Positions 1-11,539 of a DNA stretch of 64,000 bases are shown here, piece by piece; positions within the stretch are counted from its first letter, which is position 1, and every line of letters starts with the position of its first letter. This DNA is from Euryodendron excelsum (Eukaryota > Streptophyta > Magnoliopsida > Ericales > Pentaphylacaceae). Under the pieces are notes generated by a model, which saw only the letters and a program-made list of their open reading frames with translations, was not told the origin of the DNA and searched no databases. Made by a program: the position numbers and the translations under genes. The stretch spans positions 15,752,501 through 15,816,500 of the forward strand of contig CM065397.1 in assembly GCA_033060915.1 (NCBI GenBank). Reading direction: 5' to 3'.

Positions 1-819
1 GGTTACAACCTTTTTCAAGTTTCTATTTCTATAACCTTTTTCAAGCTTCTAAATCCATAACTATTTTTAAGTTTCCAATTCCAAAAATTTATTTTCAAAT
101 CTTCAATTTTAATTTCCAAAACTTTCTTTCCAATTTCAAACTTCCATTCTTCTTTTCAAATCAATTTTCAAAATCAAATCTTTCTTTCAAATCTATCTTT
201 CCAAATCCATTTCAAATCAAATCAAGCTCTTTTCAAATCTATTTCCAAAAATCCAAATCTTATTCTCTCACTTGCATATCATGAATCATGTCAAACATCT
301 TTTCAAAATTCTTTTGTAAAGTGGATATAATTGGACATATGTTAATCAAAGACTCTAATAAGTTAATCTAGGGTGAATAGACATGTAGGTACCGCAAGGG
401 CGATATAGGGTGATGGCTTAGTGCGTCTTCCCTACACGTAACCAACCCCTGAACTTAGGATCACTGTTTTCAAAGACTAAACAAAGTTATTTAAAAAAAA
501 AAAGGACTGAAATATTTTCAAAGGTTGCCAAACAACCTATTTTCTTAAAAACCCTCTCTTGAGGATGTTTTTCAAAAATCATTTTTAAAAACCCTAAGTG
601 TAATATTTAGATTGTGTTTAGTTTTTAGGTGACCTAACTCACCTTAATCAAGTTAGGTGGTGACTCCGAACTGTTTTCAAAAAGCCCTTTATTCAAATTA
701 ATTTTTAATTCAAACTTAGTCGCACTCATTCTTCTAGGAGGATGAGTTCTAACGAAAGAGTACAGTATTTTTTCCACTTGTGTATGTATTCCTCGAATGC
801 GAAAAATCTGGGTGCGACA
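1..819 (+). mobile_element. 3' end of a Tat/Ogre-like giant LTR (partial, runs off left edge)
   Basis: This is the terminal part of the same LTR family as the solo LTR at 30294-35200 and the LTR at 48684-53785, but in the opposite orientation. It ends in GGTGCGACA at 819, the reverse complement of the TGTCGC start of the other two copies. Shared blocks include the pale reverse-complement match around the CCTCGAATGCGAAAAATC segment at 791-810 and the ACGTAACC / CATGTAGGTACC blocks. Position 820 resumes Athila-like sequence, so the LTR is inserted in element G1. The left TSD lies outside the window; the right copy would be CTCAC (820-824). Whether this is a solo LTR or the end of a full element cannot be seen. 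Confidence 0.85.
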
Positions 820-1036
820 CTCACTTGATGGTCATACTATGGTTTTGGGGGAATCTTCTTATCTAGGTTAGAGAGTGCCTAATGTATGCAAGTGGGTCAA
901 TGGATCCCTTCATTTGAAACTTTACACCCTGGTGCCACCAGGCCGATTCCCTCTAAAGAGAAGCCTCCCATTCCAAATCGAAAAGCATTTCCTTCCACCT
1001 TGAAGTATGCCTATTTAGGAGAGGGGGAGTCATATC
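820..1036 (+). pseudogene. G1 polyprotein fragment, protease-to-RT linker
   Basis: Frame from 886 encodes a W-I-P-x-F-E segment followed by a proline-rich stretch and LKYAYLGEGESY. This order precedes the RT domain in Athila-type gypsy polyproteins. It is cut on the left by the Tat LTR and on the right by the copia element C1. The pentamer ATATC at 1032-1036, the last G1 bases here, is one copy of the C1 target-site duplication. Confidence 0.8.
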
Positions 1037-2742
1037 TGTTGAACTCAAGGGTTGATCTCCATAAGTGATTCTGATGATAACAAAATCCTGCGATTGTGTT
1101 CTAATGTTTTTACTTAAGTGTGCAGACAAGGTGCTTCTACTTATAACAAGAAATGAGCTAAATTTGTCTTGAAGAGATTGAAGGTCTTGAATAAACCTCA
1201 AGAAGTTTGAAAGGAAGCATTGTCAACAATATGTGATATTTCTAACACCTTAAAGCTCATATATGAATAATTTGTTAATAATAGTGAGAATATTGTCAGC
1301 ACCTCAGTCCATTGCTGACACCTAGTTGAAGATTCAAAGAAGTAATGGTCAAAGTCTCAACAACACCCATGACCAATATGTTTCACAAAGAAGACCCACT
1401 TTCCTTATGTTCTTAACTATCCACTAATATTGGACAAACACCATACATCTATGGTTGATAAGTCCCCAAGCCTTAGAGAAAGCACAAAGCTAGATTTCAT
1501 ACAGTGGCTGGCATCTTTGATGAAGGATAAATTGAAGAAGAGTATGTTAAGGTATGGTTGACACTGTACAATACTGCTAGCAAAGGCAGCATTGAAGTGT
1601 CACGATAAAAATTGCCGACACCCTGTGAGATGGTCGACAGTCTGAAGCCTATGAACTTTCAAAGGAGACAGTTACTGAAGTGGCCGACAATCATTGATAA
1701 TTGTCAACAATGTTGAAGGAATGGAAAGCTAAGAATTTGTGATTAGATTGCCAACATTTTCAAGTGATAGTCGACAATACGAATTTAGTAAGTTGTTAAG
1801 GACAATGATCTGAGAATATTGTCAACACCATAATGTTGGTGTTGACACCTTCGGTAAATAGTCAGAAAAGCAAGGAACCAAGATGGTCGACACAATCAAA
1901 GCTAATGGTTGACAATCTGGGTCCAACGATAAAAAATTTAAACATTCTAACTTGGCTGCCCGCACATTTAATGCACTCCCACTATCTCTAACGGCTGAAT
2001 CTTGTGTGGAACTATATATACAAGACTCCTTGCTCATTTATACGCAAAAAACAAGGATCTTAAAGTGAATCAAACCAAAAGAACAAAACATTCTAATCTA
2101 CTTTGTTTTTCTGATCTGTTAGAACTAAGGATTCTGAGCTTTAACTTGCATTTACTTCACTTGAAGAGTGATATCCTCACATTCCTTCCTCATTGAATCT
2201 TGCAAAAGGTTGTGTATACCTTTATTGTGAGAGTGTAGCTTGAGAGTACACTTGTAAATTAAAGAAAGCTTGCATCTAGCTTCTCGGTTGACGAGTTTGG
2301 TGTAAACTCTTGTGTAAGAGTGAGTTGGGCACTTGGAGCAAAACTAGCAGCTGTGTAAGGAGACCTTACATAGTGGAATACCTTTGAAAGGATCGAGGAA
2401 GAGAGGACGTATGCAAGGGTTTGGCCGAACCTCTGTAAAAATTTATAGAGTCTCTATCTCTTGCTGTGTGTGATTATCATTGTCAACCATTTGCATTTTT
2501 CACCTTGGGCATTGTATTACATCCTTATTTGTTTAAAAGTTGTGATTGCTAGCTATCTGAGTTGTTTACATTTCTAAGTGATTAAATCTGATCATCCGTA
2601 TCTTTATTTGTGAAGAATCTGATTGCATCAAGTGTTTATTTTTCAAATACATTAATCTGTGATTATTAACTGGCATTCATTACTTGTTATTTTTTTTATA
2701 AACCCAATTGACCCCCCTCTTGGGTTGATATTTGTGTTAACA
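1037..2742 (+). repeat. C1 5' LTR
   Basis: It starts TGTTGAACTCAAGG and ends GTGTTAACA, directly before the primer site. The span 1220-1920 is studded with about a dozen short GTCGACA-like motifs (TTGTCAACA, TGCCGACA, GGTCGACA and similar). A TATA box lies at 2012-2021. The end carries the GACCCCCCTCTTGGG box common to this copia LTR type. Confidence 0.93.
2012..2021 (+). promoter_or_regulatory. TATA box of C1 LTR
   Basis: CTATATATAC follows the GTCGACA-motif cluster and precedes a T/A-rich leader. The same block is conserved in the 3' LTR near 10855-10866. This would be the U3/R promoter of the element. It is a sequence match only. Confidence 0.55.
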
Positions 2743-2743
2743 A

Positions 2744-2756
2744 TTGGTATCAGTGC
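2744..2756 (+). other. C1 primer-binding site (initiator tRNA-Met type)
   Basis: TTGGTATCAGTGC lies one base after the 5' LTR. It differs by one base from the usual copia TGGTATCAGAGC site, complementary to the 3' end of plant initiator tRNA-Met. Confidence 0.85.
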
Positions 2757-2797
2757 TTGGTTCTAACAATCTGGCTTTACATCCTAGAATAAGATCA

Positions 2798-4326
2798 ATG
2801 GCCAACATTGTAGGAACCACTCTTGCTAAATGACAATCCATCAATAGACTGCCTATGTGTAATGGGACCAACTATAACTACTAAAAAAATAGAATGAAAA
2901 TCTATATTCAGTCAATGGACTATGAGCTATGGAGAATTATTATAAGTGAACCTAAGAATCCTCCTTAGACCATAAAAAGAATTGTTGTGGCTTAACCGGA
3001 AGATGGCTGGGATGAATCTGCCTTGAAACTCTTGCAATTGAATGCCAAAGCTATGAATTTGTTATACTGTGCTTTTGACCTAAATGAGTTTAATAGAATA
3101 TCATGTGATTTTACTAAGGAAATATGGGATAAATTAGATGTTACTCATGAAGGAACTAATTAGGTAAAAGAATCTAAGATAAACATACTTGTGCATAATT
3201 ATGAACTATTTAAAATGAAGCCTAAGGAATCCATTACTGAGATGTTCACAAGATTTACTAACATTATAAATGGACTAAAGTCTCTTGGAAAGATCTATAC
3301 TAATAGTGAACAGGTAAGGAAGATACTTAGATCGTTGCCAAGAAATTGGGAGGCTAAGGTGATGGCAATCTAGGGAGCCAAGAATCTCAATACACTGCCC
3401 CAGGAAGAACTGTTGGGATCTCTCGTGACTTATGCATTAACCCCAAAGCATAATATGCAAAATGATGATGAGAATAATAAAAGAACTATTGCCTTTAAAT
3501 TCACCACATAAAAAAGGCAAGACAATGATGATGATAAAAATGAAGAATTAACACTAATCAATAGAAAATTCAAGAGGTTCATGAGAAAGAAATGGAAGAA
3601 AGGAAGAAAGCCAGAACTCAAAAGAGAATTAGGCAAACCAGATTTGACCATTATCTATTTGAGTATAAGAAACCTGGACACATCAAAGCATAGTGTACAT
3701 AGCTAAAGAAAAGAAGAAAAAGAAGCAAAGAGGTTGCAACACTGAGTGGAAGTGAAGAATTCAGTTTTGATGACTCTAACACTGAAGAAGTGGCTAACCT
3801 TTGTCTAATGGCTCATGAAGAGGAAGAAAAAGTGGTAATCACTACTGTCTTTACCTTTGATAACTTGCAAGTTTTTGAAGATCTCTTATCTGAATTTAAA
3901 AAATCAGGAGCTAAAAGTAGTCTTTTAAAGAAAATGATGTGTACTTTAACCAAAGAAAATGAGACTCTCATTTTTAAAAATGATTCTTTGAATAAGGAAA
4001 ATAGTTCTTTAAAGGAGAAGGTCAACGATTTAAATAAGTCACTTGAAAATTTTGTAAAAGAAAGAGAGAACCTTTACTCTTTACTAGGAAACCAAAGATA
4101 TACTTTTGATAAAGGAGGAGTTGGTTATAATAATTTTATAAAGAAAAAAATATTATAAGAATTTCTTTGCACCGCCTAATATTTCTAAAGTCGGATGCTA
4201 TGTTGGCCAAAAGAATGGTCACAATGCTAATCAATGCTAGTTAAGAAATGCTCCTAGTAGAGATGTCAAAAAGAAGTGGATTCCAAAGAAGCACATTGCT
4301 GTCACTAACTCTTTAGGACCCATCTG
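2798..4326 (+). pseudogene. C1 gag (UBN2-type), broken
   Basis: A nucleocapsid/gag region of copia type starting at the ATG at 2798. Recognisable parts are the NGTNYNY segment, the NAKAMNLLYCAF segment, HNYELFKMKP, and the KILRSLPRNWEAK segment of the UBN2 gag family. A lysine/glutamate-rich, coiled-coil-like stretch follows at 3790-4130. Two zinc-knuckle remnants lie at about 3655-3705 and 4190-4235; both have lost cysteine or spacing. In-frame TAG codons at 2966, 3161, 3371 and 4238 interrupt it. It would have formed virus-like particles; it cannot now. Confidence 0.85.
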
Positions 4327-4379
4327 AAGTAGGTACCAAAAATCAAACCTTGATATATTTGTTCTACAAGTTTGCCTCA

Positions 4380-5783
4380 AATCCGTAGTAAAAAGGGATT
4401 ACTGGTAGCTGGATAGTGACTGTTCAAGGCACATGATAGGGAATGAAAGTTAGTTTACATCCCTCACTCCTAAAGATGGAGGCTTGATGACATTTGGAGA
4501 TAATGACAAAGGTACGATCATTGGCATTGGAAGCATATGTAAGAATTCCTGTACTACTATTAAGAATGTACTTTTAATAAAAGGTCTTAAACATAATATG
4601 CTGAGTGTAAGTCAGTTATGTGATAAAGGTTTTAAAGTTGTCTTTGAATCATCTAAATGTTTGGTGGTTAATGTTTTTAATGGTTATACCATGCTCTTTC
4701 GAACTAGACAATGTAACATTTATGTGTTTGATTTGAATGACTTGTGTGTATGCAATCTAAAATGCTTATTTGTTATGAATGATGATGATGCTTGGTTATG
4801 GCCTACAAAATTGGGGCATACTAGCTTGTGCGCTATTTCAAAAGCTGCAAAACATGAGATGGTTATTGGTTTACCTAAAATTAAATTTGAAAAAGATAAA
4901 TTACTGTAATTTCTTTAAATCCAAAACTGTAATTTCTACTTCTAGACCTCTTCAATTCCTGCATATAAACTTATTTGGACCAACCAAAATACTTAGCTTA
5001 GGAGGTAAGCAGTATGCTCTTGTGATTGTGGATGATTATTTTAGATTTAGTTCGATTTATTTCCTTGCACACAAAGATGAATCCATTACTGCATATGTCA
5101 AATTTTGTAAAAGAGTTCAAAATGAGAAAGACTTTTCTATTTTTGCTATTAGAACTAATCATGGAGGAGAGTTTGATTGCTCCACATTTAAAAATTTTTG
5201 TTATGAAAATGGCTTTGAACACAATTTTTCTGCCCCAAGGACTCCTCGGAAAAATGGTGTTGTTGAAAGGAAAAATATAAATTTGGAAGAAATGGCCAGA
5301 ACTATGCTTTGTGAAAACTGTTTACCAAAATATTTTTGGGTTGAGGCAATCAATATTGCATGCTATGTTTTAAACAGAATTCTTGTTAAAAGACATTTGA
5401 AAAAGACTCCCTATTAGCTTTGGAAAGGGAGGAAACCAAACATTTCCTATTTTAATGCTTTTAATTGCAAATATTTTGTTTTGAATAATAACAATGATAA
5501 TTCGGGCAAGTTTGATGCTAAATCTGATGAGGGTGTATTTCTTGGTTATTCCTTGTATAGTAAGGCTTATAGAATTTTTAATAAAAGAACTTTAACTATT
5601 GAAGAGTCCATTCATGTTAAATTTGAGGAATCTAAAACTCTTTTAAGCAAGATTATAAGTGTTGATACAGATGAGACAGAACAAGGAATAAGCAAACTGA
5701 TTATATGCTCAACACATACTGAGATATCACAAATTGAGAAAAAAGAAGCAAAAAATGAGCTTGCCCCATTTGTCACTCAATAA
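4380..5783 (+). pseudogene. C1 protease and integrase region, broken
   Basis: A DSDCSRHM segment near 4413-4440 marks the aspartic protease; the usual glycine after DS is aspartate here. The frame 4484-4909 gives the GAG-pre-integrase segment (KNVLLIKGLKHNMLSVSQL) and its H..H half. The CxxC half of the integrase zinc finger is missing at the junction near 4909. The integrase core follows at 4930-5420 in another frame: HINLFGP, RTNHGGEF and NGVVERKN. Two of the three catalytic acids of the D-D-E triad read as asparagine; the glutamate is kept. A SDEGVFLGYS segment closes the domain at about 5525-5560. Confidence 0.85.
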
Positions 5784-7457
5784 CAAATTGAAGTAAATGA
5801 AGGTCTTCCCAAAGAATGGAAATTTGTACAAGATCATCCACCATAACAAATACTTGGCAGTCCATCACAGGGAGTGAAAACCAGATCTTGACTTAGAAAT
5901 TTATGTGCCCACTATGCATTCTTATCCTATATGGAACCAAAGATATTACAAAAAGTTGAAGGAGATGAGTTCTGGATTAATGTAATGCAAAAAGAACTAA
6001 ACCAGTTTGAAAGAGGCAAAGTTTGGAATCTGGTTCCCAGACCTGAAGGACATCCAATCATTGGCACAAAATGGGTATTCAGAAATAAGATGGATGAATC
6101 AGGTATCATAATCAAAAACAAAGCCAGGTTAGTGGCTTAGGGCTATAGTCAAGAGGAAGATATTGATTATGATAAAACTTTTGCACCTGTTGCTAGACTA
6201 GAAGCAATCAGAATGTTACTTTCTTTTGCATGTTTTAAGAATTTCAAACTATATCAAATGAATGTTAAAAGTATTTTTCTAAATGGCTTTATAAATGAGA
6301 AATTTTATGTTGAGCAATCACCAAGTTTTGAAAATGTAAAGTATCCAGACCATGTTTTTAAGTTGACCAAAGTTCTGCATGGTTTGAAACAGGCACCTAG
6401 GGCCTAGTATGAGAGACTTAGTAAATTTTTGCTGGAAAATGGTTTCTTTAGAGGAAAAGTAGACAACTCTTTTTATCAAAAATTGACATCATGATATACT
6501 AATTGTACAAACAAATTTTGATGATATTATTTTTGGTTATACTAATGAAAACCCGTGCAAGGAGTTTACTAAATGTATGCCAGGGGAGTTTGAGATGAGT
6601 ATGATGGGAGAATTGATATTCTTCCTTGGTTTTCAAATTAAACAATCAAAGGATGGCATATTCATAAATCAGGCCAAATATGTCAAGGACTTGCTCAAAA
6701 GGTTTGATACTGAAAACTTGAAGCCAATTGGAACTGTTATGAGTACCTTAACTAAAATGGATACTGAGGAATCAGGTAAGAATGTTAACACTAAACTTTA
6801 TAGGAGCATGATAGGTTCTTTGCTATATCTCACTATAAGGAGACCTGACATTATGTTTAGTATGTGTAAGTGTGCAAAATTTTAAGCAAATCCTAAAGAA
6901 TCTCATTTAACTATTGTAAAGAGGATTTTTAGATATCTTAAGTTGACTTGCAATCATGGTTTATGGTACCCAAGTGGCACGTCTTTTAACTTGTTGGATA
7001 TTCTGATGCTGATTATGCTACTAGTAGAATTGATAGAAAAAGTACTATTGGTTCATGTTAATTCTTTGATAACATGCTTGTATGTTGGTTTAGTAAGAAA
7101 CAAAATTCTATAGCTCTCTCAACTGCTAAGGTTGAGTATTTAGTAGCTGGTAGTTGCTGTGCTTAAATACTATGAATTAAACACTAGATTGAGAATTTTG
7201 AAATGACTTGTGAACATATATTAATCAAATGTGACAATATTAGTGCACTAAATCTGGCCAAGAATCCTATTCAGCACTCTAGAACCAAACACATCGAAAT
7301 TAGGCACCATTTTATTAGGGACCATACACAAAAGGGTGATATTAAACTGGATTTTGTCAGCATTGAACACCAACTTACTGATATTTTCACTAAACCCCTG
7401 AATGAAGATAGGTTTTGCATGATTAGAAGAGAACTAGGTATATACAACCCTATTTAG
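5784..7457 (+). pseudogene. C1 reverse transcriptase and RNase H, broken
   Basis: Copia-type RT motifs appear in order: NQFERGKVWNLVPRP (about 6000), IIGTKWVFRNKMDE, YSQEEDIDYDKTFAPVARLEA, MNVKSIFLNGFINEKFYVEQ, LHGLKQAPRA, NFDDIIFGYTNE (about 6515) and MSMMGELIFFLGFQI. The first catalytic aspartate (in MNVK) reads asparagine and the YVDD box reads NFDD. RNase H follows at 6990-7457 with TRIDRKSTIGS-like remnants and the typical end segment KHIEIRHHFIRD. TAG codons at 6138 and 6405 and several frameshifts break it. Confidence 0.88.
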
Positions 7458-7544
7458 ATGAGCTTATATTTTATTTGATTTATTTCTATTCCTATTAAGA
7501 GATTTTTTTTAAATCAAATTAATGATGTTTTGTTATCTTGAGCT

Positions 7545-7790
7545 CATGACAATAGTGTCGACAATCCAAGCAAATTGCTGACAATATAGACCAAACAATA
7601 TGTTTTATATGCCTTAGAATCAATAATATTTGATAGTGTCGACAATCTATTTAAATTTTTCTGATGTCCTATTTCGTCACTCCACATTGTCAACACTTGT
7701 TATAATTGTCAGCACCACTGTACATACATGCAATACATACTTGTTGAGCTATAAATAGCTTACAAACCCTCATTGCTGAACCACTCTCAC
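7545..7790 (+). promoter_or_regulatory. Putative internal promoter before the C1 env-position ORF
   Basis: After RNase H come five motifs of the kind that crowds the LTR promoter: GTGTCGACAATC (7556, 7636), GCTGACAAT, TTGTCAACAC and TTGTCAGCAC. A TATA box CTATAAATAG lies at 7749-7758 and a pyrimidine-rich leader leads to the ATG at 7907. The same motif type and TATA arrangement occurs in the LTR (1220-2021). Inference: it may drive a separate transcript for the downstream ORF. No transcript evidence is available here. Confidence 0.45.
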
Positions 7791-7906
7791 TTTCTGTTCT
7801 CAATTTTAAAAGATAATCGTTCTCTTCATAAATTCTCTCGCTAAATCCCACTTATACCACGACCAATCACTATTCTCAATCCTTAAAGCCGTTACAAACC
7901 TTTGTA

Positions 7907-9548
7907 ATGATGATCGAATCAGTGGCTATGAAAAAGATTTCAAAGGATCCTAGTCCAAAGAAAATGGTTGTTGAAACTTCTGGTTCTAAGAATGGAATGA
8001 AGAGAATAATGAAAAAAGATAAGGGGGAAACAAGTCTATCAGGGAAGAAGAAGAAGTTGAAGAAATTTGATAAAGGAAAGGGCATTGCAACTGAAGAGCA
8101 AAACTTCGACAAACTCGCAAGAGATCTCTACTTCAAGAGGTAGTCTCTCAAAGACAAATATCAGTCCTCCATGAGCTCCAAAAATGTTATTAAAAGTAGA
8201 TTTGTCGATTTCATGTTCTTCAATAGGTTGGGTTTTCCATTTGAAGTAAAATTTATCAAAATTGGTTGGATGGGTTTAGTAACCCTCAATGAAAATACCT
8301 ATCATGAACTAATAAGGCATTTCTATGCAAATCTTTGTAAGGACAAGAAAAATGCTTATAAGTTATGGAGTTTTGTGAAAAGATTACTGTTACTAGGGAA
8401 ATGCTTGAAGAGGTTCTGGGTATATTCAATGATGGCATTATCACTCTAGATGATTGCGCCTCTAAGGCCATAACTCTAGTACTCAATAGACCTATATCTA
8501 AAGACAATCTCAAATTCATGGCTGATGAACTTCCTCTGGAACTGAGGATAGTTCACCACTTCATCAATCACTCAATTATTCGAAGAAGTGGATGATTTGA
8601 GTATGTATATGATGTTGAATTTTTTCTATTGTGGTGTTGAAATTGAGAAAGATGATGGAGTCTTCAACTTACAAAACCTGTGGATAGCCGTATGGGATGA
8701 TCCTAACTAAGGTGTTCAAACACTTTAGAGTTGACTTATCTGGAGAAAAAGCTATGGAAGTTAACATGAGGAATGATGCATACAATGAATCCATATTGAA
8801 AAGTATGAGGTATAAATTGGATACTGCAACAAACAAATGGATCAAAAAGAAGGATGTAAATCTTGTTGCTACCTCCACCTTTATGCCTCCACCAAAAATG
8901 GTGAGTCTTGACATCAAATTTGGACCTAGCATCACCAACTATTTCAGTTTGGTTTTTAAGTGTATGAAGCAAATAGGGAATAGACAAGAGTTTTTGATCG
9001 ATCAATTTAATACCATGCTCACAAATTGCAAGGCTATGATGGTGACGATGCAAAAGAAAATGGGCCAACTCAACAAGAAAGTGAAAAACATGAAGATGGA
9101 AATTGGAGAGGAGATCGAAAGAGCTTTCAATACTGAGTATCCTCAAGAAAGGATTCCCTCCATAAGTATTTCTTCTAATGTTGGATAGGATAATGACACT
9201 TCTAATTCTGAGAAGGATGAGACTTTTGGAGAAGAGGAAGATGAAAAGGAAATTGAGACTGAGATGGCTGAAGAAGGATAAACAAACATGGAAATTGTAG
9301 AATAAGCACTTAAGTAAAAGGATGGAAATGAAGGGATTGAGAAGGAAGTGTAGGACACTAAAATAAAGAAAAGTTTAGCTCCTGTCACTGATCAAACTGA
9401 GCAGACACCCACCTCCCTTCCCAAAACTAGATTCAAAACCTTAACTAGAAAGAAAACTCCCACTCCCACTCCTACAAAGACCTATGGTCTTACAATGAGA
9501 TTTGGGAAGGGTGGTTCTAATACTGGTAATAAACCTATTAAACTTTGA
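7907..9548 (+). pseudogene. C1 env-position ORF, plant-transposon-protein-like, broken
   Basis: Starts at the ATG at 7907 with a lysine-rich N-terminus (KGETSLSGKKKKLKKFDKGK). Frame 8171-8449 has NRLGFPFE..GWMGLVTLNE..YHELIRHFYANL; after a frameshift, KITVTREMLEEVLGI (about 8377-8420); then FKHFRVDLSGEKA (about 8715) and a helical stretch with repeated KKM/KK residues (about 9050-9120). These segments resemble the putative plant transposon protein family (Pfam Transposase_32-like) found in the env position of several plant retroelements. Function is unknown; no signal peptide or transmembrane segment is evident. There are at least three frameshifts and stops. Confidence 0.6.
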
Positions 9549-9943
9549 ACCACTCCCTTCTAATCTTCGTATCTTAGTCGTTGCTTCTTTGGCTAGTTTA
9601 TAACTCTGTTTTTATGATTTTGGTTGAAATGATTCTGGTTGAAGTGTCTATATGTTTTGGTTTAACTAGCAATGGACCAGTTTGTAAGGATGTTTAATTT
9701 TCAGTAAATGCCTACTATGTTTGTCTACATTCATGAGTTTTCATATCTAATGCGTGCATGAATGACTTGAGTTGTCTGATTGCTTTCTTGTCTTCAAATT
9801 TTCTCTACTTTATTTTTTATTATTGACAAAAAGGTGGAGAGATACCCTAATTGTGAAATGCCCAAGTGAGAAGGATAACTTATATTAAGGGGGAGTTTTT
9901 CACAATTTGTTGTAAGGTTTTGTCATCATAAAAAGTGGGGGAT
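9549..9943 (+). other. C1 3' spacer and polypurine tract
   Basis: Noncoding spacer with an AAGGGGGAGT run (about 9887-9896) and the terminal polypurine tract AAAAAGTGGGGGAT (9930-9943) directly before the 3' LTR. The tract primes plus-strand synthesis in LTR elements. Confidence 0.8.
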
Positions 9944-11534
9944 TATTAACCTAAAGGGTTGATCTCCATAAATGATTTTGATGATAACAAAACCCTACGA
10001 TTGTGGTCTAATATTTTTACCTAAGTGTACAGATAAAGTGCTTCTACTTATAACAAGAAATGAGCTAAATTTGTTTCAACGAGATTAAAGGTCTTGAATA
10101 AACCTCAAGAAGTTTGAAAGGAAGCATTGTCAACAATATGTGATATTGCTAACACCTTGAAGCTCTTATGCGAAGAATTTATTAAAAACAGTGAGAATAT
10201 TGTTAGCACTTCAGTACATTGTTGACACTTGGTTAAAAATTCAAAGAAGTAGTGGTCAAAGTCACGATAACATCCATGACCAACATGTTTCACAAAGAAG
10301 ACTCTCATTCCTCATGTTCTTAACTATCCACTAATATTGGACAAATACCAGGCATCTGTGGTTAACAAGTCCCCCAAGTCTTAGAGAAAGCATAAAGTTA
10401 GATTTCATATGGTGGTGGGCATCTTTGACGAAGGATAAATTGAAGAATAGTATGTCAAGGTATGGCTGATATTGTACAACACTGCTAGCAAAGGCAGAAT
10501 TGAAGTATCAAGATAAAATTTGCCGACACCCTATAAGATGGTCGACAATCTGAAGCCTATGAACTTTCAAAGGAGACAGTCAATGAAGTGGTCGACAATC
10601 ATTGATAATTGTCAGCAATGTTGAAGGAATGCGAAGCTAAGAATTTGTGATAAGATTTCCAACGCTTTCAAGTGGTGGTCGACACAACGAAGGCAATTAG
10701 TTGATAAGGATAATGATTTGAGAAAATTGTCAACATAAACAAAGCTGATGGCTAACAATTTGGGTCCAATGGTCGAAAATTGAAACGTTCTAACTTCGCT
10801 GCCCATGCATTTAATGCACTCCCACCATCTATAATGGCTGAATCATGTGAGGAACTATATATATAAGACTTCTAGCTCATTTATATGCAAGGGACAAGGA
10901 TCTTAAAGTGAATGAAGCTATAAGAACAAAACATTCTCATTTGCTTTGTTTTTCTAATCTGTCTAAACTGAGGATTCTGAGCTTTAACTTAAATTTAGTT
11001 CGCATAAAGAGTGATATCCCTGTATTCTTTCCTCATTGAATCTTGTAAAAGGTTGAGTCTACCTTTGTTGCGAGAGTGTGGCTTGAGAGTACATTTGTGT
11101 AAGAGTGAGTTGGGCACTTGGAGCAAAACTAGCAGTTGTGTCAGGAGACTTTACATAATGGAACACCTTCAAGAGGATCGAGGAAGAGAGGACGTAAGCA
11201 AGGGTTTGGTCAAACCTCTATAAAAAATTTTGGAGTCTCTATCTCTTACTATGTGTGATTATCATTGTCAACCATTTGCATCTTTAACCATGAGCATTGC
11301 ATTACATCCCTATTTGATTAAAAGTTGTAATTGCTAGCTATCTGAGTTGTTTACATTTTTATGTGATTAAATTTGATCGTCCGTATCTTTGTTTGTGAAG
11401 AATCTGATTGCATCAAGTGTTTATTTTTCAAATGCATTGATCCGTGATTATTAATTGATATTTACTACTTGCTATTATTTTTTTTGTAAACCCAATTCAC
11501 CCCTCCCCCTCTGGGGTTGATATTTGTGTTAACA
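9944..11534 (+). repeat. C1 3' LTR
   Basis: Starts TATTAACCTAAAGG, aligned base for base with the 5' LTR start; the terminal TG has become TA. Ends GTGTTAACA at 11534. It carries the same GTCGACA-like motif cluster and TATA box as the 5' LTR and a deletion near 11098. Confidence 0.92.
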
Positions 11535-11539
11535 ATATA

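Larger units (their letters stand above)
1037..11534 (+). mobile_element. Complete but inactive SIRE-like Ty1/copia element C1
   Basis: Both LTRs (1037-2742 and 9944-11534), a tRNA-Met-type primer site, gag, protease, integrase, RT, RNase H, an env-position ORF and a polypurine tract are present in the Ty1/copia order. TSDs are ATATC (1032-1036) and ATATA (11535-11539), one mismatch. By eye the two LTRs differ at about one base in ten over their first 200 bases, so the insertion is old. The 3' LTR also lacks about 60 bp, between short CTTGT repeats, present in the 5' LTR near 2252-2315. An extra ORF after RNase H and the long LTRs fit the SIRE/Maximus lineage. Every enzymatic domain has stops or altered catalytic residues. 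Confidence 0.92.
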
